Shown: positions 45,153 to 54,997 of the stretch, piece by piece
Layout of the letters: the number at the start of each line of letters is the position of its first letter
Position numbering within the stretch: position 1 is the stretch's first letter
Assembly: GCA_024278935.1 (NCBI GenBank)
Contig: JAJRSF010000002.1
Span: 1-64,000 of the forward strand
Source: Candidatus Zixiibacteriota bacterium
Lineage (GTDB): Bacteria > Zixibacteria > MSB-5A5 > GN15 > FEB-12
Direction of reading: 5' to 3'
DNA length: 64,000 nucleotides
Translations under genes and position numbers: made by a program
The notes under the pieces: model-generated
What the model was told of the DNA's origin: nothing
The model's database searches: none
What the model saw: only the letters and a program-made list of their open reading frames with translations

Positions 45153-47578
45153 CTAATCTTCGTTGACTACTCGGGCGACATCAGTAACTTTGTCACCTTC
45201 TTTGAGACGTATCAGTCTGACACCCTGTGTGTTCCGACCGATGACCTTGATATCTTTGACCGATTGACGGTTAGCTATACCATTTTGTGTCATCAAGATA
45301 AGCTCATCTTGGTCGAGGACTTCTTTGATTGTCACAACTTCGCCGTTGCGATCCGATGCTTTCATATTGATAACACCTTTCCCACCACGGTTCGTCATAC
45401 GATAGTCTTCAATCTTGGTACGTTTACCGTATCCGTTTTCAGAGACTACTAAGAGTGAACTATCACGTTTGACCGCTACCATACCAATACATAATCGCCT
45501 TTGGCAAGGTTGATTCCGCGTACGCCATAAGCAGTACGTCCCATTGAGCGGACTTTATTTTCAGGGCACCTGATAGCCATACCCATACGAGTTGCGAGAA
45601 CGATTTCATAATCACCATCGGTGATAGTTGCTTCGATAAGCTCATCGTCGGCAGGTAAGTTCATTGCATTGACACCAGCTTTGCGAGGGTTTGAGAAAGC
45701 GTCGAGTGGTGTTTTTTTGATCTGACCTTTTTTAGTCGCCATGACAATATAATTATCTGCAGAGAAATTCCGAACTTTACAGAATGCAGTAATTGTTTCA
45801 CCTTTTTCTAGTTTACAAAGATGTACAATCGGTTTACCTTTGGCAAGTTTGCCCGATATTGGAATCGTGTGAACTTTAACCCAGTGGACTCTCCCCTTGG
45901 TTGAGAAGAATAGAATATAATCATGGGTCGAAGCGATAAAGAGATGCTCCGCAAAATCTTCCTCGCGGGTTTCAATCCCTTTGACACCTTTACCACCACG
46001 GTTCTGTTTTTTGTATTGCGTAACTGAAAGACGTTTGACATAGCCAAGATGAGAAATTGTAATAACCATCTCTTCTTCGGCAATCAAATCTTCAACAGTC
46101 ATATCATCAACAGCTTCTTGAATCACAGTCCGTCGTTCATCACCATATTTAGTTGCAATCTCTTTTGTTTCATCGATAACAATTTGCATTCTCAATTTTT
46201 TAGATGCTAAGATAGCTTTTAACTTGGTGATAAGTTTGATAAGATTGCGATACTCTTCTTCAATTTTGTCACGCTCTAAACCGGTTAAGCGTTGCAGACG
46301 CATTTCCAAAATTGCAGTTGCCTGAATCTCAGACAGTTTGAACTTTTTCATCAAACCGGCATGAGCGGTCGGAGCATCTTTCGATTTTTTAATCAGCTCG
46401 ATAACAGCATCGATATTGTCAAGAGCTATACGGTAGCCCTCAAGAATATGTGCTCTTGCTTCTGCTTTTTTAAGTTCAAACTTGGTACGTCTGGTAACAA
46501 CTTCATGACGATGCTCAACAAAGCAATCAATCATCTGTTTAAGAGTCATCAGTTTTGGAACACCATGATCTAATGAAAGCATATTTGCTGAGAAAGTATT
46601 TTGCAGTGTCGTATGTTTGTAAAGCAGGTTGAGAACTATCTCGGACTGTACGTCACGTTTGAGTTCAATGACAATACGCATACCATCACGATCGGACTCA
46701 TCACGCAGATCGGAAATACCTTCAATTCTTTTATCACGAACCAAGTCGGCAATTTTTTCAATCAAGTTTGACTTGTTGACCTGAAAAGGAATCTCACCAA
46801 TGATAATTGCTTCACGGTTATTTTTAATTTGTTCAATACCAATTTTAGCACGAACCGAGATATGTCCTTTACCAGTTTTGTAGGCGGAGACAATTCCTGC
46901 CCGACCATTGATAATACCACCGGTTGGAAAATCAGGACCAGGGACTATTTCGATTAAGTCGTCGTTGGTGCAATCAGGTTCGTCGATAACTTTTAAGATT
47001 GCTTCGCAAATTTCGTTTAAATTATGCGGTGGAATATTTGTCGCCATACCAACAGCGATACCTGTAGTACCATTGCAAAGTAGATTCGGGAACCGTCCCG
47101 GTAGAACTTTAGGTTCCTCACGAGTATTGTCATAGTTCGGCATAAAGTCGACCGTATCTTTTTCAAGATCAGCAAGCATCTCAACAGCAATATGTGTCAG
47201 ACGTGCTTCTGTGTAACGCATAGCAGCGGCACCATCACCGTCAATAGAACCAAAGTTTCCCTGACCATCAACAAGCGGATAGCGCAGATTAAAATCCTGA
47301 GCCATACGAACAAGAGTCGGATAGACAACCTGCTCACCATGGGGATGGTAGTTACCCGAAGTATCACCGGCGATTTTGGCACACTTACGATGTCCTTTGC
47401 CCGGGGCAAGATGGAGATCGTTCATAGCAACCATGATGCGTCGGTTGGATGGTTTCATGCCGTCGCGAATATCCGGTAAAGCACGGTTGGTAATAACCGA
47501 CATCGAATAATCGAGATAAGAGGATTTCATTTCCTCTTCTAAAAATATCGTTTCAATTTTTTGGCGTTCAATTGCCAT
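45153..47578 (-). CDS. gyrA: DNA gyrase subunit A, with a C-terminal frameshift
   Basis: Gyrase A makes the double-strand break during supercoiling. The catalytic Tyr122 lies in [11 protein letters not shown], and the winged-helix, tower and beta-pinwheel C-terminal domains are complete if frames are joined. At 45484-45485 the frame breaks: as given, KGDYVLVW ends in TAG. Adding one C to the CC pair gives [14 protein letters not shown] and continues through ENGYGKRT to the normal end. As gyrA is essential the lesion is probably a base-call error. In the quinolone region, position 83 is Gln and 87 is Pro ([10 protein letters not shown]), unlike Ser/Asp in E. coli. Confidence 0.92.
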
Positions 47579-47660
47579 TAGAAATGTCCTTATATATAGT
47601 TCTTATTTTCTGTATCATATAACCTCAAAAAGGTACACAAAAAGAGTGCATAAATCAACA

Positions 47661-47683
47661 AAAAAGGGGCGGAAGCCCCTTTT
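47661..47683 (-). terminator. Terminator-like hairpin in the gyrA leader
   Basis: AAAGGGGC and GCCCCTTT form an 8-9-bp stem, followed on the minus strand by a T run. The flanking genes diverge, so no gene ends here. It lies about 85 bases upstream of the gyrA start and may attenuate it. Confidence 0.55.
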
Positions 47684-47823
47684 ATATACTACTGAGAGAT
47701 AACAGCTTACAACTCATTTTTCGCTTATTTTCACTTTTTTATATTTAACGGATTTTTATCACAATTCTCGTTGAGTTTCAGCCTTTAATTCGATATATAT
47801 GTATAACTAACAAAGGAAAAAAT

Positions 47824-48333
47824 ATGCTAAAAACTATCAAACTGCTATCACTTTTTGTCTCTTTATTTTTAATAGGTACCACTCTCAATGCTGGCGAGGT
47901 TAAGAAAATCGAACTTTCGAACCTTGATGGAAAATGGGAAGGCAACGGTTCTTTTCTCCTGCCCGGTGTGCATACCAAAGTTGGAATCGATGGTAAGGCG
48001 ACATTCAAATATAATGAAAAATCAAAACAGCTTCGCACTTCATTAAGCGGTGAGAAGTTTATGTTTTCCTATAACGATTCAGGCTACTTGTATATTGACC
48101 CGGTGACCGATTCGGTTTCATGGGAAGTTTGGGATAACCGCAACAAGCATGCTTTGTATTATGGTATTCGCAAGGATAATATTATCAATGGTGAACGGAT
48201 GCGTGGTAAAGACAAATATGAATTGGTAATCGACCAAGTTGCTATAGACACAATCGAGTTTAAACTTATTATCACTCAACCTGATGGCGATGTATACGAC
48301 AAAGCAGTCTTCAACCTCTGGCGTGTTAAGTAG
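47824..48333 (+). CDS. Secreted protein of unknown function
   Basis: A 169-residue protein with a signal peptide ending LNAG and an AAAGGAAAAA ribosome-binding site. The mature part looks all-beta (LSNLDGKWEGNGSFLLPG, YLYIDPVTDSVSWEVWD, FNLWRVK), similar in outline to lipocalin-like or DUF-type periplasmic domains, but no family was recognised. No Cys is present in the mature chain. Confidence 0.6.
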   Translation: MLKTIKLLSLFVSLFLIGTTLNAGEVKKIELSNLDGKWEGNGSFLLPGVHTKVGIDGKATFKYNEKSKQLRTSLSGEKFMFSYNDSGYLYIDPVTDSVSWEVWDNRNKHALYYGIRKDNIINGERMRGKDKYELVIDQVAIDTIEFKLIITQPDGDVYDKAVFNLWRVK

Positions 48334-48391
48334 GGAAATTAACTCGGGGCATTTGTTACACCTGTACTAGAACTTCTATAAAGTTTTATTG

Positions 48392-48420
48392 TTGACAACA
48401 ACGTACAATTTAATTCATAT
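48392..48420 (+). promoter_or_regulatory. Sigma70-type promoter for the SbsA-Ig lipoprotein
   Basis: TTGACA (48392-48397), 17 bases, TCATAT (48415-48420). The -10 is imperfect but the spacing is optimal; the leader would be about 35 bases. Confidence 0.5.
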
Positions 48421-48462
48421 TGGCAACATGAAAAACGATTTCAACTATTCCAGGGAGGAATT

Positions 48463-50058
48463 ATGTCCTACAAAACATTATTCATTTTCATTGCGACAAC
48501 TTTACTATTAATATCAGGGTGTACTGATGATAGTATCACAAATAACTATATAGATACTTCAAGTTCAATTATTGGACGGGTTATACCGGCGGAGTTAAAT
48601 ACTGAGATAAGCATATGGCAAGCTGAGAAAGTAGCAACTACTTACGCCGATAGTTTAGGGTATTTTGAGATATTGAATGTACCTGTTGGTATTTACAAAT
48701 TGAAAATTAAACCGTTAGATGGGGCAATGTCTCTAGAAAACATTGAGGTTAAGAAAAACTCAACAACATCGCTTGGAGAAATTAAATTTAATAATTTGCT
48801 TTGGCCATTTATTTTTAGTTCACCAGAGCATAATGAAAGTTCAGTTTCAGTAGGGCTACAAAATATAGTATTCTATTGCAATGTTCCTCTGGACTTTAAC
48901 TCTTTTCAAAATTCTGTAGTATTTTCACCGCCATTAGAAGGGGTTTGGCAATACAGAGATTATAATAAAAGTTATTACTATGACATTGGGCAAGAACTAC
49001 TGCCAGGCACAACTTATACAGTTACAATTTCACCTTCTTCATTACTTGAAACCGGCGAAAGTTGGAACGATAGTTTACAACTTTCTTTTAGTACAACTAA
49101 TACAGCAATTTTTCAAATGAGTTCAATAGAATTACCATATGGTTTGTCAGATGTTTATTTATCTAGTTTGTACGGATATAGTTATTTTTTAAGAGCTTTT
49201 TATAATATAAATTTAGATACGAGCATAGCTCATTCGGCAATATCAATAACCCCTGATGTTAACTTTGACATTACTATAAGAAACTATAATTCCTCAGGGA
49301 GCGAATTAAAGATTAGTAACATAGAAGACTTCATACCTAATAAAACGTATACACTCACGATAGGTAAGGAACTTGCATCTGAATCCGGTATACTTTTAGG
49401 TACAGACGAAGTCATTACTTTCACAACTGAACCACTTATGGTGAGAGAATATGGATTTCGCACAAGCAGTTATAGGGTTGAGAATACTACCCCTGCCTAT
49501 AGTTTGTCTGAATTTAGAATAAACCTGAACACATCGGTAGATTTAGATGCGTTCAATCAGGCAGTTTCGATTTCACCTTATATTTCTGGCAGTTGGGCGA
49601 CAGTTAAGCGAAACGAATACTTTTTTATTGCAGACTCAAATAAATATCTATTACCAGATCTGACGTATACGATTACAATAGATGAAAACACAGCTCTAGT
49701 TGCCGACGAAGGGTTTAACAATGATGAAGTTTTAGAATACTTTACTAATTCTCTTTATATAAAAAGATTATATCCGTCATCAGGGCAAACAATTTCTACT
49801 GGTTCGTATGTATTTGTTGAATTTGCATCACCTATGAAAAAGGTCATTACAGAATCTGCTTTTCGATTAAAACTGTTTAATGGTAATGATGTAACAGGAA
49901 CAATATTGTGGGATGACGATAGCACATATTTTAGATTTACACCTGCAGACCCAATGATTTCTAATCAATATTATGAGATGATTGTAGATACAACTGCTGA
50001 AGATATTAATGGTTACAATATTACAGATGCAGGCTACTCATTATTTAGAATCTATTAA
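48463..50058 (+). CDS. Surface lipoprotein with SbsA-type Ig-like domains
   Basis: A 531-residue lipoprotein with GGGAGGAATT before the ATG and a lipobox LLISGC. A carboxypeptidase-regulatory-like domain (SIIGRVIPAEL to KLKIKPL) is followed by three or four Big_5/SbsA-type repeats, recognisable by LPGTTYTVTISPSSLLE, PNKTYTLTIGKEL and LPDLTYTITIDENTAL. Such proteins are extracellular spacers or adhesins. No enzyme domain is present. A hairpin follows. Confidence 0.75.
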   Translation: MSYKTLFIFIATTLLLISGCTDDSITNNYIDTSSSIIGRVIPAELNTEISIWQAEKVATTYADSLGYFEILNVPVGIYKLKIKPLDGAMSLENIEVKKNSTTSLGEIKFNNLLWPFIFSSPEHNESSVSVGLQNIVFYCNVPLDFNSFQNSVVFSPPLEGVWQYRDYNKSYYYDIGQELLPGTTYTVTISPSSLLETGESWNDSLQLSFSTTNTAIFQMSSIELPYGLSDVYLSSLYGYSYFLRAFYNINLDTSIAHSAISITPDVNFDITIRNYNSSGSELKISNIEDFIPNKTYTLTIGKELASESGILLGTDEVITFTTEPLMVREYGFRTSSYRVENTTPAYSLSEFRINLNTSVDLDAFNQAVSISPYISGSWATVKRNEYFFIADSNKYLLPDLTYTITIDENTALVADEGFNNDEVLEYFTNSLYIKRLYPSSGQTISTGSYVFVEFASPMKKVITESAFRLKLFNGNDVTGTILWDDDSTYFRFTPADPMISNQYYEMIVDTTAEDINGYNITDAGYSLFRIY

Positions 50059-50074
50059 AAATGTTAGCAAGAGT

Positions 50075-50110
50075 ATTGGTAGCATCCCTGTGATGCTGCC
50101 AATAAAAGTT
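50075..50110 (+). terminator. Hairpin terminator
   Basis: ATTGGTAGCATC pairs with GATGCTGCCAAT through one G-U pair, then AAAAGTTTTT. It separates the lipoprotein from the convergent YihY-like gene. Confidence 0.6.
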
Positions 50111-50118
50111 TTTAATAA

Positions 50119-51048
50119 TTACTTCGGCTCTAAGTAGTCGTCGAAGAAGATACTTTTTTTCTTCTCTTTTTCTATGAGCCATCGTTCAAAATGAAGCTGT
50201 CCGATTTCTGCCGCAAGAAACATCGAGAAAGATGCGTAGTAAATCCAAAAAGCTACTATTGCCACAAAGGCATAAACGCCATAGATATATTGCAGTGTGA
50301 CAACATGGCTCAGATAATAGCCAAACAAATATTCAGCTATCCGCCAAAAGATTGTTGCTGTTATTGAGCTGACAAAGACAATGCGTAAATTCGTACGGCT
50401 GATCGGTATCAACCAGAAGACAATAAAAAACATAACAAAGGTTACAAAGACAGAAATCGCCTGCACTATCAGTTGCTTCACTCCACCAATCCCTAAACTC
50501 TCAAGCCATGTTATACTATCGGCAAGTTCGATAAGAGTATTGATAAGAGGTATTATAAAGATTGTCCCTAAGAAAAGTACCAGTACAAAAACTATCAACA
50601 CAAAGTCATACAATTTTTCAAGTAGGAACTTTTCACTTTTGTGGGGATGAAATATTTTATTTAAAACAGTACGGATAGAACTAAACAAAGAACTCCCTGC
50701 AAAAATAACACCCAGCACACCAAACAACCCAACGATATTATTAAAGTCTGTGAGAGATTTCAGGCGAATGACTATTTCATTTTTTACTGTTTCCGCATAT
50801 TCAGGGTATGGAATAAACCGATCGATGATAGCATTGATTTCATTTATAATTTCCGGTTGGTCAACAATATTACCAAGTGCAAAAAAGATTATCAGCATAA
50901 GCGGAATGATACAGACAAACATTGTGAATGCTACGCCGGCTGACAAAAGAAAGATATGATGCATATCAACTCGATAATACAAGCCTGAGAAATAGTAGGA
51001 AAACGAGTTCCAGAATTTTTGAAATTTATCAAATAGTTTATTAGACAT
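50119..51048 (-). CDS. YihY/UPF0761 family membrane protein
   Basis: The start MSNKLFDKFQKFWNS is preferred: a longer frame would run into the upstream peptidase gene. The 309-residue protein has about six membrane helices and the family patches HHIFLLSAGVAFTMFVCIIPL and YGVYAFVAIVAFWIYYASFSMFLAAE. The family was once called RNase BN but is now treated as a membrane protein of unclear role. The C-terminus is charged and cytosolic. The peptidase gene lies 43 bases upstream. Confidence 0.82.
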   Translation of the reverse strand: MSNKLFDKFQKFWNSFSYYFSGLYYRVDMHHIFLLSAGVAFTMFVCIIPLMLIIFFALGNIVDQPEIINEINAIIDRFIPYPEYAETVKNEIVIRLKSLTDFNNIVGLFGVLGVIFAGSSLFSSIRTVLNKIFHPHKSEKFLLEKLYDFVLIVFVLVLFLGTIFIIPLINTLIELADSITWLESLGIGGVKQLIVQAISVFVTFVMFFIVFWLIPISRTNLRIVFVSSITATIFWRIAEYLFGYYLSHVVTLQYIYGVYAFVAIVAFWIYYASFSMFLAAEIGQLHFERWLIEKEKKKSIFFDDYLEPK

Positions 51049-51091
51049 AACTGAATATATAGGTCTAAAATCGTGAGGTGAATATAAAACT

Positions 51092-51685
51092 TTATTCTTT
51101 GGAGTTACTAACTGAATCGCCGATAAATTCCCAGTGCCATGGTTCCCATGTTTTGAGAGTCGAGTTCCCTTTAGGATATGTTTCGATAAAACCAAAGCTG
51201 TTGGCATGTTCGCTCAACCATCTGTATGCGATTGATTTTGCAAACGGATATGTTGCAGTCGCTATATCTAATGCATAGCCTGTTGAATGTCCGCGGTACC
51301 CCGGAGGAGCAGCGTAGCGGATAATCTCGGCAAATGATTTACCCTCTTTAAGCCGTCTGCGAATCATCTGTTTCTGATAACTCGGCGACCGAAAACCGGA
51401 CTTGGCTGTGAAAAATACAGAATCTTTTATCGCTGCCTGTGCCATCTGCACAAATGCATTGGTCGCATCACTGCGAACATATATTTTGTAGTCTTTGTGG
51501 CATAACGAATCAGGTATACGCGAGAGGTCTTCGTATTTGGCTATCAGAGTTGTGTCGATAAGTTTTCCGCACCAGACATCGTCGATAGTATATTCTACCG
51601 AGTCAATCGTAATGGTTTCATCGCATGCGAACATACTTGCTGAAAGAGATAATTGTAGGAGCAGAAAAATCAGAAATAATTTCAT
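51092..51685 (-). CDS. VanY-type D-alanyl-D-alanine carboxypeptidase (M15B)
   Basis: A secreted metallopeptidase that trims the terminal D-Ala of peptidoglycan. The ATG overlaps the TGA of the upstream reductase as TGATG; a GTG one codon earlier is also possible. After the signal peptide come the M15 motifs SGFRSPSYQ, HSTGYALDI (zinc His and Asp) and EPWHWEF (catalytic Glu/zinc His). Total 198 residues or fewer is usual for VanY-like stand-alone enzymes. Confidence 0.85.
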   Translation of the reverse strand: MKLFLIFLLLQLSLSASMFACDETITIDSVEYTIDDVWCGKLIDTTLIAKYEDLSRIPDSLCHKDYKIYVRSDATNAFVQMAQAAIKDSVFFTAKSGFRSPSYQKQMIRRRLKEGKSFAEIIRYAAPPGYRGHSTGYALDIATATYPFAKSIAYRWLSEHANSFGFIETYPKGNSTLKTWEPWHWEFIGDSVSNSKE

Positions 51686-52161
51686 CACCCAATATAGTTC
51701 AATTTTGAATTAGTAGTAGTTAAAAGTTCAGTTGTTGTATCATCAAGTTCCGATGCCTTCACTTCGCCGATAAATATCGTGTGGTTGCCTGCTTTAACTC
51801 TGTTGACAATTTCACAATCTAAAAATCCAATCGCTCCCGGAATAAGTGGCGTTTTCGTGGCAGGTGAATCTGTCACAGAACTATCCTGTAATTTATCATA
51901 GCCTGATTCAGCGGGACCATAATATGCTTTGACAACATCATCTTGTCCCTTGCCAATCAGATTAACAACAAACGAACCTGTCGATTCAAGCAAACGAGAC
52001 GACTGGTGTTTATTATGAACCGATACAGCAATCAGCGGTGGTTCTGATGAAACCTGCATGACCCAGCTAGCAGTAAATGCGTTGCCGCCGGTTCCTTCGC
52101 CCATGGTGACAACATAAATTCCATAACCTAATTTTTTGAGTACTTTTGAAATATCTTTCAT
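51685..52161 (-). CDS. Flavin reductase-like FMN-binding protein
   Basis: A 158-residue flavoprotein of the DIM6/NTAB flavin reductase group, with GYGIYVVTMGEGTGGNAFTASWVMQVS and PPLIAVSVHNKH at the FMN site. Members reduce free flavin with NAD(P)H or form diiron-linked electron transfer units. Heads a short transcript with the VanY-like gene, coupled by a one-base stop/start overlap. The partner enzyme is unknown. Confidence 0.82.
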   Translation of the reverse strand: MKDISKVLKKLGYGIYVVTMGEGTGGNAFTASWVMQVSSEPPLIAVSVHNKHQSSRLLESTGSFVVNLIGKGQDDVVKAYYGPAESGYDKLQDSSVTDSPATKTPLIPGAIGFLDCEIVNRVKAGNHTIFIGEVKASELDDTTTELLTTTNSKLNYIG

Positions 52162-52251
52162 GAGAATGCACCTTTCTGTTACTGTTTTGTCTTATACAAA
52201 AAGATAATTAAATAGACTGGATGAATCAATGTTTATTTTTAAAGCAAAAAA

Positions 52252-52278
52252 AAAGGCTGTCATAAGTTGACAGCCTTT
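52252..52278 (-). terminator. Intrinsic terminator after ferritin
   Basis: AAAGGCTGTCA (52252-52262) pairs with TGACAGCCTTT (52268-52278), preceded on the + strand by a run of As serving the minus-strand transcript. Confidence 0.9.
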
Positions 52279-52286
52279 AGATAATC

Positions 52287-52799
52287 TTAAGCAGATGGTT
52301 CAGATGCTCGTTGAGCGATCGTTTCTTTCATTCTGTTTTCAAGCATAAGCAGTTGGTTAGGTCCTGCGAGTTTTACCAAGTCAGCAAGTTCTGTGACCGA
52401 GGCGACTTCTTCTACTTGTTCTTCAACATACCACTGTAAGAAATTGAATGTGGCGTTGTCATTTTCGCTTTTGGCAACATCAACTAATTTGCTGATACAG
52501 TCGGTGATAAAAATTTCATGTTTAACTGTTTCGTCAATCATTGCACCGATTGAAGAACCATCGAAGGTTGGTTGGTCTAAAGCAGAAAGTGCAACTTCGG
52601 CACCTTGGTCAGATAAGTAGTCACACATTTTCATCGCGTGAGCTCTTTCTTCTGCTTCCTGTTGTCTGAACCATTCGGCAAAAACTTTCAAACTCATTTC
52701 GTCAGCTTTAAATGCCATGGCAAGATAAAGCCATCCGGAATAAAATTCGTTTTTAATCTGTTCGTTAATAGCGTCAGCCATTTTTTGTGAAATCATCAT
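52287..52799 (-). CDS. Non-haem ferritin
   Basis: A 170-residue iron-storage protein forming a 24-mer shell. The ATG at 52799 is set by TTGGAG seven bases upstream; the frame extends further with no typical ferritin sequence. The ferroxidase residues are seen in EFYSGWLYLAMA, QQEAEERAHAMKMCDYL and QWYVEEQVEEVAS. The following terminator gives it its own transcript. No haem-binding Met as in bacterioferritin was noted. Confidence 0.92.
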   Translation of the reverse strand: MMISQKMADAINEQIKNEFYSGWLYLAMAFKADEMSLKVFAEWFRQQEAEERAHAMKMCDYLSDQGAEVALSALDQPTFDGSSIGAMIDETVKHEIFITDCISKLVDVAKSENDNATFNFLQWYVEEQVEEVASVTELADLVKLAGPNQLLMLENRMKETIAQRASEPSA

Positions 52800-52938
52800 A
52801 TTAAAACTCCAATCAGAATTATATAAATTAAAATAACTATTAATCTTATGAACAGTAATTTCTATAATATGTGCCGAAAAACAAGGAATAATTTTGGAAA
52901 TCTGATCCAGTTGAAAACAGCTTTCAATATCAATAAAA

Positions 52939-52968
52939 AAAGCCCTGTAAAATAAATTACAGGGCTTT
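52939..52968 (-). terminator. Intrinsic terminator after pepF
   Basis: AAAGCCCTGTAA (52939-52950) and TTACAGGGCTTT (52957-52968) form a 12-bp stem with flanking As on the + strand, just past the pepF stop. Confidence 0.9.
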
Positions 52969-52997
52969 GAAATCATAAATAAAGGCGTTAGTTGAAA

Positions 52998-54880
52998 CTA
53001 GCTTTCATCTAAAAGACGTTCCAGCTCATCAACAAGTTCACCAAAAAGAGCAAGAGTACGATCGACCGCTTCTGATTCAGTCAAATCAACGCCGGCAGCT
53101 TTGAGAATATCAACCGGGTAGGCTGATTTTCCTGTTGCCAAAAACTGATGATATGTATCTAATATACCTTCATCGCCATCTAAAATCCGTTGCGAAAGCA
53201 TCTGTGCCGCAGCGTAGCAAGTAGCATACTGATAGACATAATACTGACGGTAGAAATGCGAGATTTTCATTCCCGACATATCATTGTGTTCACCAATGAC
53301 TAGTTCAGGACCATAATATTTTTGATAAATATCTCTGTATGTTTTTTGAAATAAGCAACAGATACCGCTCCACCATTTTCAACATGGTTATGAATTGCAA
53401 GTTCAAACTCAGCAAACATAACTTGGGTAAAGAAAGTACCTCTGATTTGGTTGATATACTGATTGAGAAGAATAATTTTTTCTTCTTTAGTTGTCGCGTT
53501 TTTCATCATGTATTTCATAAGGACAGCTTCGTTACATGTCGAGGCTACTTCCGCTGTAAACAATGAATGTCCAGAGTATGGATATGCTTCGTTACGATTG
53601 GTGTAGTAACTGTTCATAGCGTGACCCATTTCGTGGGCAAGGGTAAAGACATCATCCAAACGGTTGTTATAGTTCATAAGAATATATGGATGTGAAGAGT
53701 AGGTTCCCCAGTTATAAGCACCGGTTCCTTTGCCTTCGGTTTCATAGACATCAACCCAACCGGATGTAAAGCCTTGTTTGAAATCGCCGACATATTTTTC
53801 CCCAAGAGGAGCTAGTCCTTCAAGAAGCATTTTCTGAGCTTCTTCATAAGAATATTCTTTTGTAGATTTAGGACCGAGTGGTACCGACATATCATAGGTA
53901 TAAAGTGTATCAACATTCAGAATTTTTTTGCGTAAGCGGGTTAACTTATGTAGAGTTCCGATATTTGCATTAACAGCATCAATAAGAGCATAGTAAACAT
54001 CGGTAGGAATATTATTGTCTGCCAATGAATATTCAAGGCAGTCTTTGTAGCCACGAGTTTTGGCAAGGAAAACATCTTTTTTTACCGAGCCACCCATGGT
54101 CGCTGCTAAAGCATTGATATATTTTAGATATTGAATCTGCACAGTATCGTTGGCAGCCTTGCGGACTTCACGGGAACTTTCTTCCATGATGCGAGAGTAA
54201 CGACCCCAAGTAAGTTCAAGCGGATTGCCGTCATCGTCGATGATAGTACCAAGTTTTAAATCAGCATTATCAATCATGTTAAAAACATTTCTAGCTGTTG
54301 AAGTTATAGCACCGGCAGCGGCTAAAATTGCTTCTTCTTTGTCTGATAAGATATGTTCTTTTTGACGTTGCAAATCTTCAAGATTAAAACGGTATAGATC
54401 TAACTCAGGAGTTGATTTCAAAAATGATTGTAATTTATCACCGGGGATTGTCAGAAGTTCCGGCGCCATAAATGACACCGCAGTTGAAAACTCATCTGCT
54501 AAAGCACGAACGCGACCACCAAGTTCCTGATATTCAGACTGACGATTATCTTCATCAAGTTTTAAAAATGCGTAGACATATAAGTTATCAATTATAAGTT
54601 CTAATGAATCTGAAAGAGTCATACATTCTAAAAGTACCGATGGTGAGTCACCAAGATGTCCTTTGTATGCTGCAAAACGATCCAAATTATTTTTGATAAC
54701 ATCAAAATCTTTTTGCCATGCGATAGTATCGGCGTAAATATCTTCGACTTTCCATTTATACTGATTTTCAATATCAGACCGCTGTGGGATTTTTCCAGAA
54801 TCGGCCAAAACTGCCGAGACAGCCAAAAGACTGAGTAGGCAGAAAACGGCTAATTTTCTGAAAGTTGCTGTGAATGTCAT
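52998..54880 (-). CDS. pepF: Exported oligoendopeptidase F-like M3 peptidase, with a frameshift
   Basis: A zinc oligopeptidase of the M3B (PepF) family with HEMGH at 416-420. The ATG has AAGGAG upstream and encodes a signal peptide (KLAVFCLLSLLAVSAVLAD), so the enzyme is exported, unlike the cytosolic lactococcal form. The frame breaks in the six-T run at 53342-53347: as given the chain ends HTEIFIKNIMVLN. One more base restores AYFKKTYRDIYQKYYGPELV then MSGMKISHFYRQYYVYQYAT to the usual C-terminus. Likely a sequencing error. It may feed on short peptides in the periplasm. Confidence 0.88.
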
Positions 54881-54997
54881 TTTTACTCCTTAGTTGATTT
54901 CATGTTTATTTCTGTGTATCTTTCTTCATTATAAGACGTAAAAGATACAATAAGGTTTAGAAAAATTAAACTGTTTTTGAAAAAAAAGTGAGAAATC

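Noticed and set aside
51049-51207. N-terminal extension of the YihY-like protein
   Set aside because: It would overlap the VanY-like gene by more than 100 bases and has no family similarity; MSNK is the natural start.
52800-52976. 60-residue N-terminal extension of ferritin
   Set aside because: It covers the terminator of pepF and is unlike any ferritin; the later ATG has a ribosome-binding site.
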